From the NCBI GenBank assembly GCA_963779325.1, contig CAVZXS010000025.1:1-64000 (forward strand): a DNA stretch of 64,000 bases, written 5' to 3'. Under the pieces are notes generated by a model, which did not search any database, had not been told where the DNA came from, and was given only the letters and a program-made list of their open reading frames with translations. This stretch comes from CAVZXS01 sp963779325 (GTDB taxonomy: Bacteria; Bacteroidota; Bacteroidia; Chitinophagales; Chitinophagaceae). Shown here in pieces: positions 52,352-59,500 of this stretch. The position numbers and the translations under genes were made by a program. Within the stretch, counting starts at the first letter, position 1, and the number at the start of each line of letters is the position of its first letter.

Positions 52352-53791
52352 ATGAAAAAATTCCTCGACGAAAACTTCCTGCTTACTAATACAACAGCGC
52401 AGCGTCTTTACCATGAGTATGCTAAAGACATGCCCATTATCGATTACCATAATCACCTGCCGCCGAATGAAGTGGCGGAAGATAAAAATTTTGAGAACAT
52501 AACAAAAGCGTGGTTGAATGGCGACCATTACAAATGGAGGGCCATGCGTGCCAATGGTGTGGATGAATCATACATTACCGGCGATAAAACGGATTGGGAA
52601 AAATTCAGGGCCTGGTCAGCAACGGTTCCATACACCTTAAGAAATCCGTTGTATCACTGGACGCACCTGGAACTGCAACGCTATTTTAATATACATGATA
52701 TTTTAAATGCAGATACTGCTGAGAAAATTTATGATGAAACAGCCGCCAAACTGCAAACAAAGGAATATAGTGTAAGAGGTTTGTTAGAGAGAATGAATGT
52801 AAAATTAATTTGTACTACCGATGACCCGATTGATAATTTACAATATCATCAACAGGTAAGAAATGATAATTGGAAAGTAAAAGTGCTTCCGGCTTTTCGT
52901 CCTGATAAGGCGATGAATGTGGATGATGTGAATACGTTCAATAATTATTTAACCGGTTTGGAAAAAGCGGCCGATATTTCTATCAGTACTTATAACGATT
53001 ATTTAGCCGCATTAAAAAAACGTCATGACTATTTTGCAGCGAACCATTGCACTGTAAGCGACCATGGGTTAGAAGAAATTTATGCTGAAGATTACAGCAC
53101 AACTGAAATAGCCGGCACTTTTGCCAAGATACGTTCCGGCGGCGCATTGACAGTAGAAGAAAACAGGAAATTCAAATCGGCCATGCTGGTTACGTTTGCC
53201 GAATGGGATTGGGAAAAAGGTTTTGTGCAACAATATCACCTGGGTGTGATGCGCAATAACAACAGCCGTATGTTAAAACAACTCGGCCCGGATACAGGTT
53301 GGGACAGCATCGGTGATTTTTCACAAGGAAAAGCGCTGGCTAAATTCCTGAACCGCTTAGATAATAATAATACACTGGCCAAAACAATTATCTATAATCT
53401 TAACCCGGCCGATAATGAATTGTTTGCTACCATGATTGGCAACTTTAATGATGGCAGCGCTGCAGGTAAGATACAATGGGGCAGCGGTTGGTGGTTCCTT
53501 GACCAAAAAGATGGTATGACCAAACAAATAAATACGCTTAGCAATATGGGATTATTGAGCAGGTTTGTTGGAATGCTCACAGACAGCCGCAGTTTTCTTT
53601 CATTCCCGAGACATGAATATTTCAGGAGGTTGTTGTGTAACTTATTTGGTGAGGAAGTAGAGAATGGTGAATTACCCAACGATAGTAAGTGGATTGGCAA
53701 AGTGGTGCAGGATATTTGTTATAATAACGCAAAGAATTATTTCAACTGGCAGCATATAGATGAGCCTTTCATAAATAGCGTGAAAACATAG
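52352..53791 (+). CDS. uxaC: Glucuronate isomerase
   Basis: A 479-aa amidohydrolase-superfamily isomerase, started at the ATG at 52352 (MKKFLDENFLLTN). Metal-binding IDYHNHLPPNE (His-x-His), ICTTDDPID and DSRSFLSFPRHEYFRRLLCN near the C-terminus are all diagnostic. It converts glucuronate to fructuronate (or galacturonate to tagaturonate). It supplies UxuB. Confidence 0.95.
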   Translation: MKKFLDENFLLTNTTAQRLYHEYAKDMPIIDYHNHLPPNEVAEDKNFENITKAWLNGDHYKWRAMRANGVDESYITGDKTDWEKFRAWSATVPYTLRNPLYHWTHLELQRYFNIHDILNADTAEKIYDETAAKLQTKEYSVRGLLERMNVKLICTTDDPIDNLQYHQQVRNDNWKVKVLPAFRPDKAMNVDDVNTFNNYLTGLEKAADISISTYNDYLAALKKRHDYFAANHCTVSDHGLEEIYAEDYSTTEIAGTFAKIRSGGALTVEENRKFKSAMLVTFAEWDWEKGFVQQYHLGVMRNNNSRMLKQLGPDTGWDSIGDFSQGKALAKFLNRLDNNNTLAKTIIYNLNPADNELFATMIGNFNDGSAAGKIQWGSGWWFLDQKDGMTKQINTLSNMGLLSRFVGMLTDSRSFLSFPRHEYFRRLLCNLFGEEVENGELPNDSKWIGKVVQDICYNNAKNYFNWQHIDEPFINSVKT

Positions 53792-53832
53792 TAAAAATTT
53801 ATTGTAGAAAAAGCTACAGAAATTCCAAATTA

Positions 53833-54906
53833 ATGGTTGAAAGATTTTCAAATAATGACGGGACCTCTAAAACTTTGCCACTTAGCGAAGCGAATGTTTT
53901 TTGCTTCGGGGAATTGCTGCTGCGGTTATCTCCTGAGCTCAATCATGAATGGATTCAAAATAAAATGATGCCCGTTTATATCGGTGGAGCTGAACTCAAC
54001 GCAGCAACAGCTCTTTCAAAATGGCATGTACCTGCAAAATATTGTACTGCTCTTCCCGATAATTACTTAAGCAAAGAAATTATGGAAGAACTGCAATTAA
54101 AAAAGATAGACACATCTTCCATTCATCTTTCAGGTAATAAAATCGGCATTTATTATTTACCGCAAGGCGCCGATTTAAAAAATGCCGGGGTAATTTATGA
54201 CAGGGCAGGTTCATCTTTTTCAGAGCTGAAGCCCGGAATAATAAACTGGAACGAAGCATTGAAAGATTGCGGATGGCTTCATTTCAGTGCCATCAGTCCT
54301 GCTTTAAATGAAAACGCAGCAGCTGTTTGCAAAGAAGCATTAGAAGTAGCCTCAGCAAAAGAATTAACCATATCGGTTGATTTAAACTATCGTTCCAAAC
54401 TATGGCAGTATGGAAAAAAACCTCATGATGTTATGCCGGGGCTATTAAAATACTGTGATGTAGTAATGGGGAATGTATGGGCTGCCGAAAGCTTATTAGG
54501 AATTACAGCAGCAATAAAAGAAAGTAAGGGAAAAACAAAAGAAGAATTATTAAATGCTGCCTGCCAAAGCATGAAAGCAATACATCTTGCTTATCCAAAA
54601 GTGCAAACAATGGCTTACACTTACCGTTTAGATGAAACTTACTTTGCCGTTCTGCAACATGGAAAGGAAATGAAAGTCTCGGAAGAATTTACATTGAAGA
54701 ATATAGTTGACAAGGTAGGCAGCGGCGATTGCTTTATGGGCGGATTGATTTACGGATTGTATAACAAACATGAGGCACAGGATATAATTGATTTTGCTTC
54801 CGCAGCCGCCGTTGGCAAAATGAACGAAAAAGGTGACAGTACAAATCAAACAATAGAGTCGGTAAAAAATATTTTAAAAAGAGATTGGGCCGAAACGAAA
54901 CCATAA
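53833..54906 (+). CDS. kdgK: 2-keto-3-deoxygluconate kinase (PfkB family)
   Basis: A 357-aa ribokinase-like enzyme with YIGGAELNAATALSKW (sugar-binding) and KVGSGDCFMGGLIYG, in which the GxGD Asp is the catalytic base. It phosphorylates 2-keto-3-deoxygluconate at C6. The C-terminus overlaps the aldolase gene by 22 nt, indicating translational coupling. Confidence 0.93.
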   Translation: MVERFSNNDGTSKTLPLSEANVFCFGELLLRLSPELNHEWIQNKMMPVYIGGAELNAATALSKWHVPAKYCTALPDNYLSKEIMEELQLKKIDTSSIHLSGNKIGIYYLPQGADLKNAGVIYDRAGSSFSELKPGIINWNEALKDCGWLHFSAISPALNENAAAVCKEALEVASAKELTISVDLNYRSKLWQYGKKPHDVMPGLLKYCDVVMGNVWAAESLLGITAAIKESKGKTKEELLNAACQSMKAIHLAYPKVQTMAYTYRLDETYFAVLQHGKEMKVSEEFTLKNIVDKVGSGDCFMGGLIYGLYNKHEAQDIIDFASAAAVGKMNEKGDSTNQTIESVKNILKRDWAETKP

Positions 54907-55547
54907 TACAACAACTAAAACAGCAAAAGCTGTTGCCTTTATTTTATCATGCGGATACTCCTGTATGTATTGAAGTGGTAAAAGCATTATATGCCGCAGG
55001 CATTCGTTCAGTAGAATTTACCAACCGTGGTGATGCTGCTATGAATAATTTTAAAGCCCTGGTTACAGAACGTAACAGCAGTATGAAAGATTTGTTACTT
55101 GGTATTGGTACTATCCGTACCACTGTGCAGGCTAATCAGTTTACTGAAGCCGGTGCAGATTTTTTAATCAGTCCTGTATTCGATAGTGCTGTTTGTGATA
55201 CTGCTTATCTTAATAAAGTACTGTGGATACCCGGTTGTATGACACCGACCGAAATTAATGCAGCTGAACATGCCGGGTGCAAATTCATCAAACTTTTTCC
55301 CGGTAATATATTGGGTCCTGCATTTGTATCAGCTATAAAGGAATTATTTCCCGAAGTTGATTTTATGCCTACAGGCGGAGTGGAGGTAAATAAAGAAAAT
55401 TTAGAAGCTTGGTTTACTGCCGGTGTTTGTGCAGTGGGTATGGGCAGCAGGCTCATCAGCAAAAAACTGATGGAAGAAAAAGATTATTCAACTATAGAAA
55501 AGAATACAAAGGAAACCCTTGCACTGATTAACGCTATAACAAAATAG
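54885..55547 (+). CDS. kdgA: KDPG/KHG aldolase
   Basis: A 220-aa class I aldolase. The Schiff-base lysine is in CKFIKLFPGN near residue 138 and the catalytic Glu in VEFTNRGD near residue 46; PTGGVEVNKENL binds phosphate. The frame starts with TTG at 54885 inside the kdgK end; no ATG is available in frame before the conserved start region. It cleaves 2-keto-3-deoxy-6-phosphogluconate to pyruvate and glyceraldehyde 3-phosphate, the last step of the route. Confidence 0.93.
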   Translation: MGRNETIIQQLKQQKLLPLFYHADTPVCIEVVKALYAAGIRSVEFTNRGDAAMNNFKALVTERNSSMKDLLLGIGTIRTTVQANQFTEAGADFLISPVFDSAVCDTAYLNKVLWIPGCMTPTEINAAEHAGCKFIKLFPGNILGPAFVSAIKELFPEVDFMPTGGVEVNKENLEAWFTAGVCAVGMGSRLISKKLMEEKDYSTIEKNTKETLALINAITK

Positions 55548-55550
55548 AAA

Positions 55551-57062
55551 ATGACAAAAGAAATTGGAAAATACAGATGGACAATTTGCAGCCTTGTTTT
55601 TTTTGCTACTACAATTAATTATTTGGACAGAGCCGTAATCAGTTTACTCAAAAGTACGTTGAGCGATGAATTCAGCTGGTCTGAAACAGACTATGCAAAC
55701 ATCGTTGTCGTTTTTCAATTGTGCTATGCCATAGCCATGATGGGAGCCGGCCGCCTGATTGATAAGCTGGGAACAAAAATGGGTTATGCATTAGCTACTG
55801 CATTGTGGAGTGTGGCGGCCATAGCACACGGCGCTGTTACAAGTACATTAGGTTTCTTTTTTGCAAGAGGTGCGTTGGGAATAACAGAAGCAGGAAACTT
55901 TCCTGCTGCGATTAAAACAACAGCAGAGTGGTTTCCAAAAAGTGAACGGGCATTTGCTACAGGAATTTTTAACTCCGGGTCAAATATCGGCGCCATTACC
56001 GCTCCGCTTACTGTTCCGTTCATTGCCAAACAATGGGGATGGGAGTGGGCTTTTATTCTTACAGGAATGATTGGCTTTATCTGGCTCATATTTTGGTTTT
56101 GGCTTTATGAAATACCCAAGAAGCATAAAAAACTTACTCAAGCGGAATATGATTATATACACAGCGATAAGGATGAAAGGTTAGAAGAAGAGGCCGGAAC
56201 TAAAAAATTATCATGGGGTAAATTGCTTACTTACAAGCAAACATGGGCCTTTGCTATTGGTAAATTCCTGACTGATCCTATCTGGTGGTTTTATTTGTTC
56301 TGGTTGCCCGACTTCCTCAAAAAAGAATATCATCTCAGTGATACCGGCATAGCCTTCCCTGTAGCAATGGCTTATACACTGGCTACATTAGGCAGTATTT
56401 TTGGCGGATGGCTTCCCATGTTTTTCATTAAAAAAGACTGGCCGGTTTTCCGTGCCCGCAGAACATCGATGCTGATCTATGCTTTCGCAGCGGTGCCGGT
56501 AATTTTTTCACAATATTTGGGAAGCCTTCATATGTGGCTTGCAGTATTTATTATTGGGTTTGCCATGGCTGCCCACCAGGCATGGAGCGCCAATATATTT
56601 ACAACCGTGAGTGATATGTTTCCCAAAAAAGCTACAGCATCTGTAACCGGTATCGGGGGCATGTTTGGCGCACTGGGCGGAGTACTGGTAGCAAAAAGCG
56701 CCGGCGCTTTGTTTGACTCTTATAAATTTGCAGGCATAGCGCAATCATGGATACAGGCAAAGGCGGCAGGACTCACTGATTATCTTTCGCAGATACAAGC
56801 CATGAAATTATTAGACAAACGCAATTATGCAATTGATCTCAATAAAGTGGAACTGCGCAGCCTTGGAAATGAAATTTCATCCCAACTTCAGGCAATAGAT
56901 TCCGCATCGTTTGCTAAATTAAAAGCCATACAAGCCTCGCTTGTCAACAGTCACCTTTCCACAAGTTATTTTTATATGTTTTTAATTTGCGGGGCGGCTT
57001 ACTTGCTTGCATGGTTTATTATGAAGATACTATTGCCCAAAATGGAACGAATAGAAGCATAA
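55551..57062 (+). CDS. exuT: MFS hexuronate transporter (ExuT type)
   Basis: A 503-aa major facilitator with about 12 membrane helices. Family features include TTINYLDRAVISLL in helix 1, GRLIDKLGTKMGYALATALW, and EAGNFPAAIKTTAEWFP. It carries glucuronate or galacturonate across the inner membrane after release by the GH2 enzyme. It begins 3 nt after kdgA and ends the locus. A polar insertion (about 400-460) in the late part is somewhat longer than in E. coli ExuT. Confidence 0.93.
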   Translation: MTKEIGKYRWTICSLVFFATTINYLDRAVISLLKSTLSDEFSWSETDYANIVVVFQLCYAIAMMGAGRLIDKLGTKMGYALATALWSVAAIAHGAVTSTLGFFFARGALGITEAGNFPAAIKTTAEWFPKSERAFATGIFNSGSNIGAITAPLTVPFIAKQWGWEWAFILTGMIGFIWLIFWFWLYEIPKKHKKLTQAEYDYIHSDKDERLEEEAGTKKLSWGKLLTYKQTWAFAIGKFLTDPIWWFYLFWLPDFLKKEYHLSDTGIAFPVAMAYTLATLGSIFGGWLPMFFIKKDWPVFRARRTSMLIYAFAAVPVIFSQYLGSLHMWLAVFIIGFAMAAHQAWSANIFTTVSDMFPKKATASVTGIGGMFGALGGVLVAKSAGALFDSYKFAGIAQSWIQAKAAGLTDYLSQIQAMKLLDKRNYAIDLNKVELRSLGNEISSQLQAIDSASFAKLKAIQASLVNSHLSTSYFYMFLICGAAYLLAWFIMKILLPKMERIEA

Positions 57063-57176
57063 CTCAATTAGTGTAATTAGGGCTGTCTGCCAACAGTGCT
57101 TCTCTTATTACTTGTTTGCCGGAGTCGCACATCGGTCTTGCGAGTTGCAAAAAGAATAGTAAACAAAACTTGTTTT

Positions 57177-57284
57177 TTAAACGAGCAGGTTCTTTCTTTT
57201 TTGTAAGCGTTTTTCTAAATCATGACAATGACCCTTATAATAGAAATCATGCTCAATACTTTTTAGTACATAAGCAAAATACAT
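57177..57284 (-). pseudogene. Truncated fourth copy of the GIY-YIG gene
   Basis: Starts MYFAYVLKSIEHDFYYKG like the intact copies. Homology ends at about 57201 after KRLQ, and the frame runs into unrelated sequence and stops at 57177. It marks the distal end of the tandem array. Confidence 0.8.
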
Positions 57285-57386
57285 AAATAAAATTTGTAGC
57301 CTCGTCAGGAATCCCTGCCCGAATGCGAAGCAGGCGGGGAACCTGAATCCGGAGACCGCTTCAAAAACAACTCGGCGAACATTGTG

Positions 57387-57628
57387 TTACAAGGTCAGTT
57401 TCTTTTTTAGGTATTTTCTTCCCGCTGAAGTTTTAAAATATTTCTCTCTTTCGATAGCTTCTTTTTCAGTTGTAAATTCTTCGAAGTAAACTAATTGCAA
57501 AGGGATATAAGGTCGTATTGATCCAGTCATGCCCGAGTTATGCTGTTTAAGCGTTTTTCTAAATCATGACAATGACCCTTATAATAGAAATCATGCTCAA
57601 TACTTTTTAGTACATAAGCAAAATACAT
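57387..57628 (-). pseudogene. Third GIY-YIG copy, frameshifted
   Basis: Same sequence as the two intact copies except for a one-nucleotide deletion near 57547 (GCTGTTTAAGC instead of GCTGTTGTAAGC) that shifts the frame after KRL and leads to an early stop. This deletion also makes its repeat period 344 instead of 345. Confidence 0.85.
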
Positions 57629-57730
57629 AAATAAAATTTGTAGCCTCGTCAGGAATCCCTGCCCGAATGCGAAGCAGGCGGGGAACCTGAATCCGGAGAC
57701 CGCTTCAAAAACAACTCGGCGAACATTGTG

Positions 57731-57973
57731 TTACAAGGTCAGTTTCTTTTTTAGGTATTTTCTTCCCGCTGAAGTTTTAAAATATTTCTCTCTTTCGATA
57801 GCTTCTTTTTCAGTTGTAAATTCTTCGAAGTAAACTAATTGCAAAGGGATATAAGGTCGTATCGATTCAGTCATGCCTGAGTTATGCTGTTGTAAGCGTT
57901 TTTCTAAATCATGACAATGACCCTTATAATAGAAATCATGCTCAATACTTTTTAGTACATAAGCAAAATACAT
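57731..57973 (-). CDS. GIY-YIG nuclease domain protein (copy B)
   Basis: An 80-aa single-domain GIY-YIG protein, UPF0213/YhbQ-like. FAYVLKS replaces the GIY strand, YYKGHCHDLEKRLQQHNSG contains the YIG equivalent (YKG) and the conserved Arg, and VYFEEFTTEKEAIEREKYF supplies the Glu and helix. It has no DNA-binding addition, so target choice is unclear. The protein is identical to copy A, and the tRNA 3' fragment follows its stop. In many Bacteroidota short GIY-YIG genes are found beside tRNA and rRNA genes, so a mobile or tRNA-targeting role is possible; that is recollection, not a search. Confidence 0.85.
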   Translation of the reverse strand: MYFAYVLKSIEHDFYYKGHCHDLEKRLQQHNSGMTESIRPYIPLQLVYFEEFTTEKEAIEREKYFKTSAGRKYLKKKLTL

Positions 57974-58075
57974 AAATAAAATTTGTAGCCTCGTCAGGAA
58001 TCCCTGCCCGAATGCGAAGCAGGCGGGGAACCTGAATCCGGAGACCGCTTCAAAAACAACTCGGCGAACATTGTT

Positions 58076-58318
58076 TTACAAGGTCAGTTTCTTTTTTAGG
58101 TATTTTCTTCCCGCTGAAGTTTTAAAATATTTCTCTCTTTCGATAGCTTCTTTTTCAGTTGTAAATTCTTCGAAGTAAACTAATTGCAAGGGGATATAAG
58201 GTCGTATCGATTCAGTCATGCCTGAGTTATGCTGTTGTAAGCGTTTTTCTAAATCATGACAATGACCCTTATAATAGAAATCATGCTCAATACTTTTTAG
58301 TACATAAGCAAAATACAT
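58076..58318 (-). CDS. GIY-YIG nuclease domain protein (copy A, adjacent to tRNA-Arg)
   Basis: The same 80-aa protein as copy B, starting 13 nt after the 3' end of the intact tRNA-Arg on the same strand. It is thus likely to be transcribed with the tRNA, and tRNA processing would release its mRNA. Nucleotide differences from copy B are few and synonymous or non-coding (for example at 58075 and 58190). Two copies with identical proteins suggest selection or very recent duplication. Confidence 0.87.
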   Translation of the reverse strand: MYFAYVLKSIEHDFYYKGHCHDLEKRLQQHNSGMTESIRPYIPLQLVYFEEFTTEKEAIEREKYFKTSAGRKYLKKKLTL

Positions 58319-58330
58319 AAATAAAATTTG

Positions 58331-58402
58331 TAGCCTCGTCAGGAATCGAACCTGAATCTGGAGCTTCGGAAACTCTTATACTATCCATTGTACGACGAGG
58401 CC
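58331..58402 (-). tRNA. tRNA-Arg (anticodon CCG)
   Basis: 72 nt on the minus strand. Acceptor GGCCTCG/CGAGGCT, D-stem GTAC/GTAT, anticodon stem with a weak A-C outer pair, loop TTCCGAA giving anticodon CCG (decodes CGG), T-stem TCAGG/CCTGA with loop TTCGATT, discriminator A. CCA is not encoded. It is the only uninterrupted copy in a cluster of tRNA fragments. Confidence 0.92.
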
Positions 58403-58640
58403 AAAAAAGAACTTTTATATTGATCAATTTAAATAAATGCTGCGTTGAGTTTCGGAAACTCTTATACTATCCCCGCCCGAACGTACCGTTCGGTAAGGGC
58501 GGGCATTGTACGACGAGGCCAAAAAAGAACTTTTATATTGATCAATTTAAATAAATGTTGCGTTGAGTTTCGGAAACTCTTATACTATCCCCGCCCGAAC
58601 GTACCGTTCGGTACGGGCGGGCATTGTACGACGAGGTCGG
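58403..58640 (-). repeat. Two tandem copies of the tRNA-Arg 5' half, each with a palindrome in the D-loop
   Basis: Copies at 58451-58520 and 58569-58637 repeat the tRNA 5' half from the acceptor to the anticodon loop (about 38 nt) together with the 48-nt 5' flank. Each is interrupted between T16 and G17 of the D-loop by a 32-nt GC-rich palindrome (58473-58504 and 58591-58622; core GTACCGTTCGGTAC). Without the insert the period is 86 nt, identical to the spacing from the intact tRNA. They cannot make functional tRNA. Confidence 0.9.
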
Positions 58641-58719
58641 TTAAAAGCAAAGAACCAAATAACAAAAGACAAATTCCAAAAAGGCGTTTTCTTTATTGGA
58701 TTTTGTTTCTTATTTTTTG

Positions 58720-59313
58720 TTATTTTATTAGTCCTCCCACATTGCTGCCGAATATTTTTACACCAATGGCCAGCAAAACTACGCCAAAAAATTTACGTAC
58801 CGCTATTAAACCGGCTTTTCCCAAGGCTTTTTCTATACGGCCTAACGAACGCAAAACAAAATAGACGATAATAAGATTTAACAGGATAGCGATCAATATC
58901 AGCATTTCATTTTTGTCCGTTCTTTCGTAGGTGGCTTTTAACGACATAATGGTTGTTAATGTACCCGAACCGGCTATTAACGGAAAAGCAATGGGTACCA
59001 CCGTACCCGACTTGGCATCTTTTTCCGGTTTAAAAAATTCAAGCCCCAGTACCATCTCCAAACCCAAAATAAAAATTACAATAGAACCGGCTACGGCGAA
59101 TGATTTTACATCTACCCCCAATAAATTTAAAAAGGGTTTGCCGGCAAAAAAGAACAGTATCATTAAAGCTCCCGATATTAATGTAGCCTTGCCCGAATTA
59201 ATGCCGCCCATTTTTTCTTTTAAGGAAATGAGCATGGGAACTGAACCGACAATATCTACTACGGCGAAAAGCGTGAAGGTTAACGTCAGCAGTTCCTGTA
59301 TATTCCAATTCAT
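58720..59313 (-). CDS. MarC-family integral membrane protein
   Basis: A 197-aa protein with six hydrophobic segments and typical MarC features (FTLFAVVDIVGSVPMLISL, VPIAFPLIAGSGTLTTIM). I start it at the ATG at 59313 because the one at 59331 lies within a good -7 element. The molecular function of MarC proteins is not settled despite the multiple antibiotic resistance name. The gene is separated from the tRNA cluster and has no operon partner. Confidence 0.88.
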   Translation of the reverse strand: MNWNIQELLTLTFTLFAVVDIVGSVPMLISLKEKMGGINSGKATLISGALMILFFFAGKPFLNLLGVDVKSFAVAGSIVIFILGLEMVLGLEFFKPEKDAKSGTVVPIAFPLIAGSGTLTTIMSLKATYERTDKNEMLILIAILLNLIIVYFVLRSLGRIEKALGKAGLIAVRKFFGVVLLAIGVKIFGSNVGGLIK

Positions 59314-59328
59314 AATTGTAAATTTTGC

Positions 59329-59336
59329 CAAAGATA
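59329..59336 (-). promoter_or_regulatory. -7 element of the marC-type gene (TATCTTTG)
   Basis: TATCTTTG on the minus strand matches TAnnTTTG exactly and lies 15 nt before the ATG at 59313. No convincing -33 element was seen. Confidence 0.5.
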
Positions 59337-59500
59337 ATCTTCCGCGGTTTAAATGCTGAAAAGTATGGTTTTTAGGAAAGTACAGTTAAGTAATTATTAT
59401 ATAGCAGCGAAGGATGAATAGAAATAACAATTTTCTGCTTTTTCTTTCTTAACTTAAACTGCTAAAAACTATATCGATTCAATAAGTTTTAAAACTAACT

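Larger units (their letters stand above)
57201..58330 (-). repeat. Tandem array, period 344-345 bp, of GIY-YIG gene plus tRNA 3' fragment
   Basis: Identical landmarks (AATTTGTAGCCTCG) fall at 57291, 57635, 57980 and 58325. Each unit carries a GIY-YIG gene and a 58-nt segment (57297-57354, 57641-57698, 57986-58043) equal to the last 33 nt of the adjacent tRNA-Arg with a 25-nt GC-rich palindrome inserted in the T-loop (57314-57338, 57658-57682, 58003-58027). Units are almost identical, so the expansion is recent. Confidence 0.93.

Noticed and set aside
57200..58640. CRISPR array
   Set aside because: The repeats are 345 and 86/118 nt long, contain genes or tRNA pieces, and lack short direct repeats with unique spacers; no cas genes are present.
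58445..58871. Two overlapping plus-strand reading frames starting MSFGNSYTIPARTYRS
   Set aside because: They translate the tRNA 5' half repeats and palindromes and then run antisense into the marC-type gene; there is no protein character outside the repeat.
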